From Aselliscus stoliczkanus (Eukaryota > Chordata > Mammalia > Chiroptera > Hipposideridae), in the NCBI GenBank assembly GCA_033961575.1, contig CM066740.1, positions 64,199,117-64,263,116 of the forward strand: 64,000 nt of DNA, in the 5' to 3' direction. The notes below the pieces were generated by a model. It made no database searches. It had not been told where the DNA came from and saw only the letters and a program-made list of their open reading frames with translations. This document shows, one piece after another, positions 48,191 through 59,881 of the stretch (its first letter is position 1; every line of letters begins with the position of its first letter). The position numbers were made by a program, and so were the translations under genes.

Positions 48191-49430
48191 TGAAAGTGGA
48201 ATATAAAGATCTATGAGAAGCAGTCACTGAAGCTTATCAATTCATATTCACAAGTAATGTCTCTGCAGTCAACTAAATGCTGTGATGAATGAGATTTGGG
48301 GGATAGTCCAGCAGAAACAAAGTTTAAGGTGCTAGTTTCAGATACTACTGGATTACACTGAAGCAAACACCATTCAATCCAGGTTTTCACATATGATTCA
48401 TGATTCATTATATAAATATCAGAGTGTAACTTGATTCTGCTGCCATCAATTCAGACAGGGCCCTTGAGTAGAAATGTGAAGTTACTACTCATCAGCTCCA
48501 GCTAGTCTGTGTGGGGATGAGCACATATCTGTTGCCTGGCGAACCACAGCCTACTTCCTGCCTAAAGTGACCAATCCCAGTTGGATACTGAAGTCCAGAG
48601 ATGAATAGCCTAGTGCTATTTATGAGCAAAGACCACTTAATTAAATGAACTACTTAGTTACTTAATTAATTAACTGAATCTATATCCCCAAAAGTTGTAG
48701 GCAAGTTCAGAAAAATGAAAGAAAATCAAACAGAAAATAAGAACTACTACTGATGATTAGAAATCATTTTACAGTTATAAAGATAGGGAAAAATGCAATT
48801 TTAAACATATTTTAAATGAGATCTTGTTATTAGATATATGAATGTTTCCTCTAAGTGATTTAAAGCAACTAACGTTATCTACAAATTCCAAATAAGTTAA
48901 ATTGTGTTATATTTTGTGTATATAATGAATTATTTTCAACAGAATATTATTAATAGAAATTGTTTCCTAATCCTTGCTCTTTTCTACCTATCCTCTTTTG
49001 CCAATATGTTAAACAAATTTAAAGAGGTTGCAACTCCAGCTACCTACAAGGACTTCTCAGGTCACATAGGAGTTAGCCAGGCCTTGTAGGAACTGTGTCC
49101 TAAATACCACATGCACTGTTGAGAGTGAGCTGGTTTGGCTTAGTGAATTGTTTCTTTGTATGTATTTGGGCATGTGACAGAACTCATGAATTTATTTTCA
49201 CTAAAATCAGAAAATTTTTATTTTTAAAAATATGAACACTCTAGTTTTAAACATTATCAACTAATAAAAACATTTTATAAACACTATGTAGGTAGAATAG
49301 AACATGTTTTCTGGCTGATTCAGCAACTTAGAACAGCATATCTTGGTCTACACCTACTCATGAGCATGCACTAGTATTATGAGACTACACTAAAGACACT
49401 TAAACTAATCTGGGGATTCTTGGTAAGTGT
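48191..49430. other. Non-repetitive DNA
   Basis: AT-rich; no gene or clear repeat. Confidence 0.5.
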
Positions 49431-49690
49431 ATCAGTTAGGATATGCTATGGTAACAAAGAATCCCAAATTTCAGGGACTTGCATAAAGAGATATTTATTT
49501 CATTCTTGTGCTATATTTCCATGTAGATAAAGAAGGACATTTTGCTTGTCAAAGACTCAGGCCAATGAAACAGCTCAAATCTAAAACATAAGGTAGAGGG
49601 GAAAGAAACATGAAAAACCCTACAATGACTTTGCAAATGACATACATCACTTTAGCTCCCATGGCATTAGCCAAATCTAGTGACACAGTG
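49431..49690. mobile_element. Old mammalian repeat (family not assigned)
   Basis: 'tatcagttaggatatgctat', 'ggtaacaaagaatcccaaat', 'ttcagggacttgcataaaga', later 'tgacatacatcactttagct' and 'cattagccaaatctagtgac' follow a common mammalian-wide interspersed repeat. I recognise the pattern but not the exact family. Confidence 0.55.
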
Positions 49691-49713
49691 TATACCAAAG
49701 AATTTGGCCTTGC

Positions 49714-51456
49714 AGATTTCAGTCAAGATGGCAGAGTAGGTAAATTATGAGATAGCCTCCTCCCATGATCACAGCAAAATTACCACTGAACTATAGAACA
49801 ACCATCACTAAGACTCACCTGTAGTCTAGCTGAACAGAATTCCTATAACTAAAGATTTAAAGAAACAGCCACATCACACTGGTAGGAGGGGCAGAGACAC
49901 AGACTGGGTAGGTCCCGCACCCATGGTGAGGTGATTAAGAAATGGGAGGGATATCTCAGCTGCAAAGTTCCCCCTTGAGAAAAGAATGGTCCCAGCCACA
50001 CACCAGTATCCCCAGTCCAGGGCACCAGTGCCAATGAGAGCCGTCTCCATAACATCTAGCTGTGAAAACCAGCAGAGATTGCATCCTAGAGAGACAAAGG
50101 GCAGCAGGAGACCAAAACATGCTGCCCTTAAAGTGCTAATACACACACTCAATCTAAGCTATGCAACAGGGGCACCAGCTCAAAAAACACTAGGGACATA
50201 CAGGGAGGAACTAAATCGACTACAGGGAGAGGACTGGAGAGGACAGGGATCAGGGTAAATATCTTCAGAGACAGGAGAGCTAGCAGGAGCTGTTGCTCTT
50301 TGTTGAACTCTCCTCTATCCTCTAAACAGTTGGTGCAGGTGAGTGCCAAATCTGTGTGATCCATTAAGCTAAAATTATTTGCCATCAGTGATTCCCTGAT
50401 ACCCTGTCCCACCCAACTCGCTTGCCAGATGTAGTCTCTTCTGGCAGCAATCACAGGAGCAGCCTGCCTCAGCTCCTGCTGTTGACTCAATCAAAAGATG
50501 GCAAACCCCACATGAGTGGTAGCTGCCCTAATTTTGTGCTGCAGACTTTCTCAAAGGTCTGAAATTCCCATGCAAGTGGCAGCCACCCACAGACCTTGCT
50601 AAAGATTGTCTCAAAGGTTCACAAATGCATATAATCATCAGCTATCCTTAGTGTATGCAATGTAGCTTCTTCCAAGTGCCCCAAGCCCAGCACCAGGGAT
50701 GCCCAGTCTCAATTTGCATTGTAACTCCCTTCAGGTGGCCTCAAAATGGTATAAGTAGTGGCCAGTATTGGCTTGCAATGTAGCTCCAAATAAGAGCAAA
50801 ATACCCAACAGACTTGGCAGCTGGCCTCAGCCTGAATCGTGGTGCCACCAAAGTGCGCAAGCCAGGCACAACTGGCAGCTGACCTCTGTTCACAGTATAG
50901 CCTCTTCCAACTGCCTCCAAACCCAGCATAAGCAGTAACCAACTACAAACCACTTTGTAGCTCCTACCAAGATCCCCAGGCCCTGCACAAGTTGCTGTTG
51001 AACTTGGCCTGCACCGGAGTCCCTCTGAAGATGCTCCCAATACAACAGACCTAGTGGCCAGCTTCAGACCACACCAGAACCTCAACCACCCAACTCCACA
51101 CCCAACACACCTAATGGGTGACTTTGGCTGGCACGAAAGCCCAGCTAAAGCAACTCCTGCTCTTTGGGATCAGTTGCCACAGAACAACTCATCTATTATT
51201 GCTGAAAGGCCTCACCACCAATCAACTGAGGGTCAACTCTATCCCTGACATGCCAGCAACAATCAAGGCCCAACAACAACAGGAGGACACAGACAACCCA
51301 CACAAGGGACACAGCTGGAGCACCTGGCTCAGGTGATAAAGGAGACTGTGCCACTGAGCCCCACAGGACATTGGGTACATAAGGCCACTCTCTCAAGACC
51401 AGAAAATGTAGTGGATCTACCTAATTCATAGAAACAAACATAGGGAGGCAGTCAAA
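49714..51456 (+). promoter_or_regulatory. L1 copy E 5' UTR
   Basis: Longest of the C/D/E-type 5' UTRs. Starts with 'gtcaagatggcagag' (YY1-type). Shares with D the pre-ORF1 phrase 'cacaagggacacagctgg' (antisense in D). Confidence 0.65.
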
Positions 51457-52446
51457 ATGGGGGGACAGAGAATGAAAGAACAGTAAAAAGGAACTAAATA
51501 AAAAGAAGACAAGCAGGGTCAGCCGAGTGGCGTGGTGGTTGGGCGCTGGCTTGGGAAGCCAGTGGCCCTGGTTCAGGTCCAGCATCTGAGGGCCAGTGAC
51601 ACTGCCCTCAAAAAAAAAAATAAATAAAAGGCAATCTACCAGATACAGAGTTCAAACACGTTATAAGGATGCTCAATAAACATGGGAGAAGAACAGGTAA
51701 ACTCAGTGAGAACTTGAACAAAGAGGTAGAAAACATAAAGAAGGAGACAGAAATACAGAAAAGAATGAATGAGAACTGAAAATACAATGACTAAAACAAA
51801 GAACACAATAGAGGAAATCAAATCTATATTAGACGATGCAGAGGTGCAAATCAGTGATGGGAAGAAAAGGTAGTGGAAACACCCTATAGGAAGAGCAAAA
51901 AGGAGAAAGAATCAAAGAAAATGAGGATGTTTTAAGGGACCTTATCAAGCATGCCAACATTTATATCATAGGGGTCCCAGAAGAAGAACAGACACAGAAA
52001 GCTATTGAAAAACCTATTTGAAGAAATAATGACTGGAAACATCCCTAACTTGGTGAAGGAAATAGACATACAAGTCCAGGAAGCGCAGACTCCCAAGCAA
52101 GATGAACCCAAAGAGGCCAAAACCAAGACACATCATATTAAAAGACCAAAGGTTAAAGACAAAGAGAGAATCTTATAAGCAGCAAGAAAAGGAATTAATT
52201 ACATACAAGGGAAGGCCCTCAAAGTTCTCATGATTTCTCACAGAAACTTTACAGGCCTGAAGGGATTGGCCTGAAACATTGAAAGTGAGGAAAAGCAAAG
52301 ATCTGCAATCAAGATTATTCTATCCAGCGCAGCTGTCATTTAGAATCGAAGGACAGATGAAGAACTTCCCTGACAAGAAAAAGCTGAAAGACTTCATCAC
52401 CACCAAAGCAATATTACAGGAGGTGTTAAAAGGACTTTTTTTTAGG
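51457..52446 (+). pseudogene. L1 copy E ORF1, broken by a SINE
   Basis: ATGGGGGGACAG start at 51457; SINE at 51516-51629 splits the N-terminal coding part. Coiled-coil and RRM sequence follows with several frame breaks. The C-terminal domain is readable at 52279-52446 (LQSRLFYPAQLSFRIEGQMK and FITTKAILQEVLKGLFF). Confidence 0.8.
51516..51629 (+). mobile_element. tRNA-derived SINE, type 1 short form
   Basis: 'gggtcagccgagtggcgtgg' head, hairpin 'ctggcttgggaagccag', B box 'ggttcaggtcc', box 'gagggccagtgacactgccc', poly(A) with aaat units. Flanked by 'aaataaaaagaagac' and 'aaataaaaggcaatc', a probable TSD with changes. Confidence 0.9.
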
Positions 52447-52792
52447 AAGAAGAAAAATGTCAGAAAAAAGGATACACACAAACACACATACACAAAACAA
52501 AGCATAATGACAAAAACATAAACGTGAAGGGGCTGAGTAAAATTAGAAGTTATTGTACAGTGTTTTTGAGCTTGAGTGACCATGAACTAAAAATAGGTTG
52601 CTAAAAAAATAACTTGGTATATATGAAGCACATGGTAACCAAAACCCAGAGAACTTCAAAAGACATACAAGAAATAAAGAGAAAGGAATTCAAATACAAC
52701 ACTAGAGCAAGTCAATAACATACAAGAAAAGAGTGCAAGAGAATAAGAAAGGAATAGAGAGCTACAAAAACAATAAAAAAAAAAACAATAAA

Positions 52793-52844
52793 ATGGCAAT
52801 AACTATATATCTATCAATAATGACTTTAAAAGTAAATGAATTAA
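52793..52844 (+). pseudogene. L1 copy E ORF2 start fragment
   Basis: ATGGCAATAACTATATATC encodes the first residues of ORF2 up to the 'LKVNEL' region (normally NVNGLN), where a long-form SINE interrupts it. Confidence 0.75.
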
Positions 52845-53290
52845 GGGCCAGCCTAGTGGCACCTTAGTTAAGAGTTGGCTTGGGACACCAGCTCTGAGCA
52901 GCAAGGCCCCGGTTTGGATCCCACATGAGGGCCAGTGACATTGCCCTCTACAGCTAAGATGCTGAACAACAGCTCAACCTGGAGCTGGGCTGCCTGAGTT
53001 GCCGGCGACAGCATAAGCTGCAGCCCCTGCTGCAGTGGGCCTCCATGAGCTACCATGAGTGGCTGGCAGCCAGCATGACCTGCTGTGAGCCCCCATGAGC
53101 AGCCACCCAATGACCAGTGAGCAACTGCCTCAGCTGGAAAGAGCACAATAATACCAACATGCGCCAGTGAAGCTATGTCCTCCACAACTAGACTGAAGAA
53201 CAAAAGGACAGCAACTTTTCTGTTCCCCTCCCCCAATTCCCCAATGCTGTTCCCCTCCCCCAATTCCCCAATAAAATCTTTTTAAAAAAA
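52845..53290 (+). mobile_element. tRNA-derived SINE, type 1 long form
   Basis: Head 'gggccagcctagtggcacct', hairpin 'ttggcttgggacaccagc', B box 'ggtttggatccca', box 'gagggccagtgacattgccc', 300 bp body with repeated 'agccac/catgagc' words, two tandem 'ccccaattcccc' units, then 'ccaataaaatctttttaaaa'. The AATAAA and TCTTT signals are both intact. Confidence 0.9.
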
Positions 53291-53296
53291 CAAGTA

Positions 53297-53413
53297 GGGC
53301 CGGCCGAGTGACACGCTGGTTGTGCGCTGGCTTGGGAAGCCAGCGGCCCTGGTTCGGGTCCCACATATGAGGGCCAGTGACACTGCCCTCAGAAAAACAA
53401 ACAAACAAGGCCT
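53297..53413 (+). mobile_element. tRNA-derived SINE, type 1 short form
   Basis: 'gggccggccgagtgacacgc' head, hairpin 'ctggcttgggaagccag', B box 'ggttcgggtccca', 'gagggccagtgacactgccc' box, (AAAC)n tail. Sits 6 bp from the end of the preceding long SINE. Confidence 0.95.
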
Positions 53414-53440
53414 CATAATGAGAAAATAGGACAAACATTT

Positions 53441-53541
53441 GGGCCGGCCGAGTGGCGCATTAGTTAAGCGCTGGTTTTGGGATGCCAGTGGCCCCGGTTC
53501 GGATCCCACATGCCCCAATAAAGTCTTTAAAAAAAAAAAAG
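53441..53541 (+). mobile_element. Hybrid type 1 SINE: tRNA head joined directly to AATAAA/TCTTT end
   Basis: 'gggccggccgagtggcgcat' head through B box 'ggttcggatccca' and 'cat', then immediately 'gccccaataaagtctttaaa' and poly(A). The gagggccagtgac box and whole 300 bp body are absent. Only about 100 bp long. Confidence 0.9.
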
Positions 53542-53548
53542 CAATTAA

Positions 53549-54111
53549 AAAACAAGTACATGGATTAAGAGGTGATACATATATAAATGGAATATTACTC
53601 AGCCATAAAAAAAAATAAATTCTTATCATTTGCAAAAACATAGGTTGACTAAGAGGGTGTTTTTCTAAGTGAAATAAGTCAGGCAGAGAAAGACAAATAA
53701 TATATGATTTCAGTTATATGTGGAATCTAAAAAAAAATATCAAAAGCCAAAAAACAAATAAACAAAAAAACAAAATAAAAGAACAATCAAGACAGAAACA
53801 AACTGATAGATACACAGGAAAAAAACCTGATGGTTGCCAGATGGGAGGATAGTAACGGGGCAGGGTGAAAAATAAGAAAAGATTAAGAAGCACAAATTGG
53901 CAGTTACAAAATAGTTATGGGGATGTAAATATAGTGACTATAGTCAATAACATTGGATTAACTATAGATGGTGTCAGATAGGTGCAAGACTTACCAGGGT
54001 ATTAATTTGTAAGCTATATAAATGTCTAACCACTATGCTGTATACCTTAAACTAATACAAACTGAATGTCAACTGTAATAGAAAACCTTTTAAAAAAATA
54101 AAATAAAACAC
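53549..54111 (+). pseudogene. L1 ORF2 C-terminal tip and 3' UTR
   Basis: Codes the 'MEYYSA-KKN'-type region ('ggaatattactcagccataa'), 'gtgaaataagtcaggcagag', then 3' UTR with 'gttgccagatgggaggatag' and 'caaatagt...ggggatgtaaatatag', ending in A-rich DNA. Frame breaks throughout. Confidence 0.75.
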
Positions 54112-54399
54112 AAAATCTATGGGACACAGGCAAAGCAGTTCTAAGATGGAAATTCCTAGCAATGCAGGTCTACCTCAAGGAACGAGAAAAAAATCTCAAA
54201 TTAGCAATCTAAATTTGGAACTAATGGAAAACAAAGAAACAAAAAAGAACAAACAAAGACCAAAGTGAGTAGAGGAGTGGAAATAAACCTTGAAGTGGAA
54301 ATAAATAAAATGGAGACTAAAATACAAAAGAAAGGATCAATGAAACTAAGAGCTTGTTCTTTGAAAAGATAAACAAAATTGATAAACATTTAGCCAGGC

Positions 54400-54400
54400 T

Positions 54401-54470
<70 letters not shown>
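54400..54470. repeat. (GA)n microsatellite inside L1 copy F
   Basis: About 70 bp of GA dinucleotides with one gaaa interruption, at the same ORF2 position where copy G has an A-rich run ending 'agagagag' (63185-63233). Slippage at an L1-internal purine run is the likely origin. Confidence 0.95.
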
Positions 54471-54472
<2 letters not shown>

Positions 54473-56434
54473 AAATAAATAAGATCAGAAATGAAAATAT
54501 AGTGATAACTGAGGCCACAGAAATACAAAATATTATAAGAAAATATGATGAACAATTATATGCCAACAAATTGGTCAACTTGGAAGAGATTGATAAATTC
54601 CTAGAAACATACAATCTTGTAAGCCTGAATTAGGAAGAAACAGAAAATCTGAACAGACTGATAATTACTAATGAAATTGAATTAGTAGTTGAAAAACTCC
54701 CAACAAACAAAAGTCCTGGACCAGGTAAATTTTTCTAGTAGTTCGAAGAGTAATTAATATCTATGCTTCCCAAACTATTCCAAAAAAAATGGACAGGAGA
54801 AAAAGTTACCAAATTCATTTTACGAGGCCAAAATTACCCTGATACCAAAACCAGACAAAGAAACTACAAAAAAGGAAAATTTTAGGCTAATATTCCTGAT
54901 GAACATAGATACAAATACCCACAATAATATATTAGCAAGCTGAATTCAGCAAAACATTAAAAAGATCATACACCATTATCAAGTGGGGTTTATTCATTAT
55001 CTGCAATCAATTAACATGATACACAATTTAAAATGAAAAATAAAAATCATATGATCATAAAGATAAATGCAGAAAATGAATTTGACAGAATTCTATATCC
55101 ATTCATGATAAACCCTTAGCAAAGTGCAGATAGAAGGGATATACCTCAACATAATAAAGGCCATATATGACAAACCCACAAATAACATCATACTATACCT
55201 TGAAAAGCTGAAAATTTTTTCTAAAAGAGCAGGAACAACATAAGGATGCCAACTTTCACCACTATTACTCAACATAATGTTGGAAGTCCTAGTTACAGCA
55301 ATCCAACAAGAAAAAGAAATGACATCCAAGTTGGAAAGGAAGAATTAACATCATCATTATTTGCAGATAAGATGATACTATATATAAAGAAACATAAAGA
55401 TTCCACCCAAAAACTATTAAAGCTAATAAATGAGTGCAGTAAATAGAATACAAAATTAATATTCAGAAATCAGTTGCACTTTTATACACCAATAGTGAAC
55501 TATCAGAAAGAGAAATTAAGAAATCAATCTCATTTACAATTGCATCATAAAAGAATAAAATATCTAGAAATAAATATAACCAAGGAAGTAAAAGACCTGT
55601 ATTCTGAAATCTGTAAGACATTGAAGAAAGAAGTTCAAGAAAATACAAATAAATGGAAGAAAATACTGTGCTCATAGATAGGAAGAATTAACATTGTTAA
55701 ACTGTCCATATAATCCATAGCAATTTACAGATTCAATGAAGTCCCTATCAAAATACCAATGGAATTTTTCTAAGAACTAGAACAAATAGTTCTAAATTTA
55801 TATGGAGCCACTAAATATTTCAAAATGCCACAGCAATCATGAGAAAAAGAAAAAAATTAAAGGTATTAGACTACCTGAAATCCAACTATTTTATAAGGTT
55901 ATAGTAACAAAACAGCATGGTGTTTGCATGAAAACAGGCACATAGATCAATGAAACAGAATAGAGGGCCCAGAAATAAATTCATACCTATATGATCATTT
56001 AAGCTATGACAAAGGAAGTAAGAACATGCAGTAGGGTAAAGACAGCCTATTCAATAAATGGTGCTGGGAAAACTGGACAAATACATTTAAAAAAATGAAA
56101 CTGGACCACCTTCTTACTCCATATACGAAAATAAATTTAAAGTGGATTAAAGACTTAAATGTAAGACCCCAAACCATAAAACTTCTAGAAGAAAACATAG
56201 GCAATAGACTCTCTGACATTGCTCTCGGTGATATTTTTTCTGATCTATTTCCTCAGGCAAAGAAAGCAAAAGAAAAAATAAAGAAATGGGACTACATCAA
56301 ACTAAAAAGCTTTTTCACAACGAAGGAAACTGTGAACAAAACAAGAAGGCAAGGCACACTACTGAATGGAAGAAGATATTTGAAATGATATATCTGATAA
56401 GGGACTAATATCCAAAATATATAAAGAACTCATA

Positions 56435-56552
56435 GGGCCGGCCGAGTGGAGCGGTGGTTAAAACGCTGGCTTGGGAAGCCAGCGGCCCTGGTTCGGGTCC
56501 CTCATATGAGGGCCAGTGACACTGCCTTCAAAAAAAAAAAAAAAAAAAAAAA
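56435..56552 (+). mobile_element. tRNA-derived SINE, type 1 short form, in L1 copy F
   Basis: 'gggccggccgagtggagcgg' head, hairpin 'ctggcttgggaagccag', B box 'ggttcgggtccct', 'gagggccagtgacactgcc' box, 22-nt poly(A). Flanks 'aagaactcata' and 'aagaatgaata' form a probable diverged TSD. Confidence 0.95.
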
Positions 56553-57554
56553 GAATGAATACAGCTCAACATCAAAAAACAAATCATCCGATTGCAATAC
56601 CACTAGGGCATATAAATAGCCATTTCTCCAAAGAGGACATACAAATGGTCAACAGACATATGAAAAAATGCTTAATATCTTTAATCATCAGGGAAATGCA
56701 AATCAAAACTACAATGAGATACCACCTCACTCATGTTAAAATGACTATTATCAATAAATCAACAAACAGCCAGTGCTGGTGAGGATGTGGGGAAAAGGGA
56801 ATCCTGGTGCACTGTTGGTGGGGTTGTAAATTGGTATAGCCACTATGGAAAACATTACAGAGATTCCTTAAAAAATTAAAAATGGAACTGCCCTATGACC
56901 CAGCAATTTCACTGGTAGGTACTTATCTGAAGAAATCTAAAACACTAATTTGAATAAATATATATATACTTCTATGTTCATTGCAGTGTTATTTACAATA
57001 GCTAAGGTATGGAAGCAACCTAAGTGTCCATTGATAGATGAGAGGACAAAGAAGTGGTACATATCTACAATGGAACATTACTCAGTGATAAGCAAAATTG
57101 AAATCTTCCCATATGCAACAACATGGATGGGCCTAGGGGAGTATTATGCTAAGTGAAATAATTCAGACATACAAAGACAAATACAAGATGATTTCACTTA
57201 TATGTGGAATTTAAAAAACAAAATAAATGAACAAAACACTCATAGATACAGAGAAAAAATTGATGATCACCAGATTGGGAGAGTTGGAGGGGATGGGTGA
57301 AAGGGACGAAGATGTACAAATTTCCAGTTATAGAAACAGTCACTGGGGTGCAAAGTACAGCATAGGGAATATAGTCGATAATATTATAATAACTTTGCAT
57401 GGTGTCAGATGGGCGCTAGACTTATTGCGGGGTGATCACTTCATACAGTAGATAAATGTGTAATCACTCTGTTGTGAAATTGAAACAAATATAACATTGT
57501 ATGCCAATGTTAAACAGAAAAATAAATTTAAATAAATAAAAATAAAATTCTGAA

Positions 57555-57796
<242 letters not shown>

Positions 57797-59030
57797 CAAC
57801 CTGTGGCCAGCCGAGAGTACAGAAAGAGCGAAATGGTCTGCAGTCTGAGGAAAGAAGCCTCAGGCCGGGTGAGATGAGCATGCAGAGGTACGAGCTGCAC
57901 CCATGGCTGTGGAACCACGGGTCCCCAGGAAACAGTGCAGAGCGTGGCAGCAACAGGGCGAGATCAGCCCCTGTACCCACCTGGTCCTGCCGAGAGTGCA
58001 GCAGGAGCACCATGACGCGCAGGCTCTGAAGCAGAAGCCTGAACTAGAGCCAACAGGTGAAGCAGGAAACGTGGCGCTGGGAGACACAGTGCACACTGGG
58101 CGGAGACACAGGACGCCGGGAGACAGGGCGGAGATCTGAGCTGCTGCAGGATGCGCACAGTGCCCTAAACCCCCGACAGCCCCTCCAGGAGAGCAGCAGG
58201 AGCTCCTCTGGAGCATCTCAGGCAAAGGCCTTCGCTCTAAACAGTGGTGGGACTGTTTGTTTTGTTTTTGTGTGTGTGTGCTTTTTTTTTTTTTCCTCTC
58301 TTGGACGAAAAGGAAACAAACAACTGCAGAAATAAGAACTCACCCTCACTCTCCCTCAGAAACCTTGGCCGCCCACCAATCCAGAGTCTTAAGCTGGCCC
58401 CTGAATGGAGCAGTAGGGACAGATTACAGAGGTATCCTACCCACAGGGGTCAAGAATTTCTCCCCCAGAAGAGGCAGCAAAGAGTGAGAAAACCTACCCC
58501 GCCCCCACCTTTCCTGCAAGGCTTGGGAGGCAGGGCAGGTTCAGCTGCTAAGGCACTAACAGACAGACCCCTGGCAGCTGGCTTTTGGCAGCGCTGAACT
58601 CTCACAGCCTCCATAGCCCTCAGCAGAAAGAGTGCCCAAAGACACTCATTGAGCCTTCTGGGTGTGCAGCCTGCCTTGGGACAGGCTAAAGGAGGAATGG
58701 CAGTGACTTTGTAAAAATTACCAATCACACATCATAACCACACTCATGTACAGCAAACCTGCAGTGCCAGGATCACACTAGGTGTCAGGTGGCCGACTCT
58801 GTTCCACAAGATGCAGAGAAATTTTTGTAGAGCAGAGGACAAACTGAAGAGAGCTTGGGGGACTTAAGCCAAGACCGGCACTGGTTTTTTTCTTTTCTTT
58901 TTTTCCCCTTTATTGGCTGCTTGTTTTGGTTGTTTTTGGTTTTTATTTCTATTTCATTATTATCATTTTTTAGCTTTTAATATAGGCATATATATGGGTG
59001 TATATAGGTGAATATATGTCCATATATATG

Positions 59031-59073
<43 letters not shown>

Positions 59074-59881
59074 TTTTTTTCTCTTTCTTTTTTTCTTTCC
59101 AAACCTCACTCTCTCCCTTCTTTTCTTCATTCTTTTCACTGCTCTACTTTTCCTCCTTTACTTTTTTCTGCAAATTTTTTTTTTTTGTACTGCTATTTGG
59201 TTTCTTGTCTATATTCTATTTTGTATTTTATTATATATTATTTTGTTGCCTCTTTTGTTCTTTTTTCATGGTTGTTGTTGTTTTTTATTTGTTTTCTTCT
59301 TTTGTATGTTTGCTATTTCTGTAGAAGTTGACTGTAGGTTGTTGGTTGTTTTTTTTTTTACATGTGAGAGCATCTGGTTTCCTTTGGTGGCTGTGGTAGT
59401 TGTACTTGTTGATCTGTTTTGCTCTAAAATCGCTCTGCAGCTGTGCCAACTCAAAGAGACACAAAAATCATCATACCCAGAGGCCAACTTTAGATAAAAC
59501 CAGAGCATTTCCGGGTTTGACATACAAAAGTCACATCCAAAGGGAAGTCACTACAGGCACAAGGGCCCATAGGGGAGAAGCCTCATCGGAGGGGCCAACC
59601 CTCACACAGCAGCTCATAAACTGCGGACACTGCTAATCCTCCCAGCTAATCAGCCTGGGAGTCAATCCCAGGTACTGACAGGCCAAAAGTAATCAAAGCT
59701 CAACTTCAACAGGAGAAGACACGTAACACAAGAACCACCTCAGGTATAGATGCACAAGAGAATAGAGAGACTGAGTAATTCAAATATAAAGCACACATAC
59801 AGTATAAGTTTACCCAGAAAAGACTGAGAGACCTAGGGGATCTACCTGTTACATCAAAGCAAGCACAAAGAATAAATCAGA
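57797..59881 (+). promoter_or_regulatory. Putative L1 copy G 5' UTR, GC-rich start
   Basis: 57800-58230 is the most GC- and CpG-rich stretch of the window. After it come pyrimidine-rich blocks (58270-58300, 58885-59350) and a leader that reads into ORF1. Assignment as 5' UTR is by position; it differs from the A/B and C/D/E 5' UTR types, and I do not find the AAGATGG motif at its left edge, so the true 5' end may be elsewhere. Confidence 0.5.
59031..59072. repeat. (TA)n microsatellite
   Basis: About 20 TA units, preceded by impure 'tatatgggtgtata' units from 58985. Lies inside the copy G leader. Confidence 0.95.

Larger units (their letters stand above)
49714..54111 (+). mobile_element. L1 copy E (5' UTR, ORF1, ORF2 start, 3' end) with nested SINEs
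   Basis: Plus-strand L1: 5' end 'gcagatttcagtcaagatgg', 1.7 kb 5' UTR of the C/D type, ORF1 from 51457, ORF2 ATG at 52793, then a cluster of three SINEs, then ORF2 C-terminal sequence (53549 on) and a 3' UTR related to copies C and D, ending in an A-rich stretch near 54111. Endonuclease and reverse transcriptase are missing between the SINE cluster and 53549. Whether 53549-54111 belongs to E or is a separate 5'-truncated insertion is unresolved. Confidence 0.75.
54112..57160 (+). pseudogene. L1 copy F ORF2 with reverse transcriptase remnants
   Basis: Recognisable in order: pre-RT region with 'GNSKAVLR'-like codons; the (GA)n-interrupted ARLT region; RT start 'LPTNKSPGP'-like codons (54700); motif A at 55057-55080, where the first Asp reads Asn (codon 55066-55068); motif C at 55357-55380 reading SLFADKMILYI, so the second Asp of the F-A-D-D pair is Lys (codon 55369-55371); '[14 protein letters not shown]' (55560); the post-RT '[19 protein letters not shown]' region (56095-56388); and the C-terminal 'FIAVLFTIAKVWKQPKCPL' (56980-57040). 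Many stops. RT would be inactive even if translated. Confidence 0.85.
54112..57550 (+). mobile_element. L1 copy F, ORF2 from pre-RT region to 3' end
   Basis: Starts abruptly within ORF2 ('ctatgggacacaggcaaagc') and continues through reverse transcriptase, C-terminal region and a 3' UTR of the 'caccagattgggagagttgg' type to an AAAT-rich end near 57550. It follows the end of E by a few bases with no visible TSD, so it may be an independent 5'-truncated L1 or the remainder of the same older L1 into which the 53549-54111 piece was inserted. Confidence 0.8.

Noticed and set aside
58998..59331. Two 107-108 codon frames with YIYIYI and F-rich segments, like membrane proteins
   Set aside because: Produced by (TA)n and pyrimidine-rich L1 leader sequence; no start context or conserved motif.
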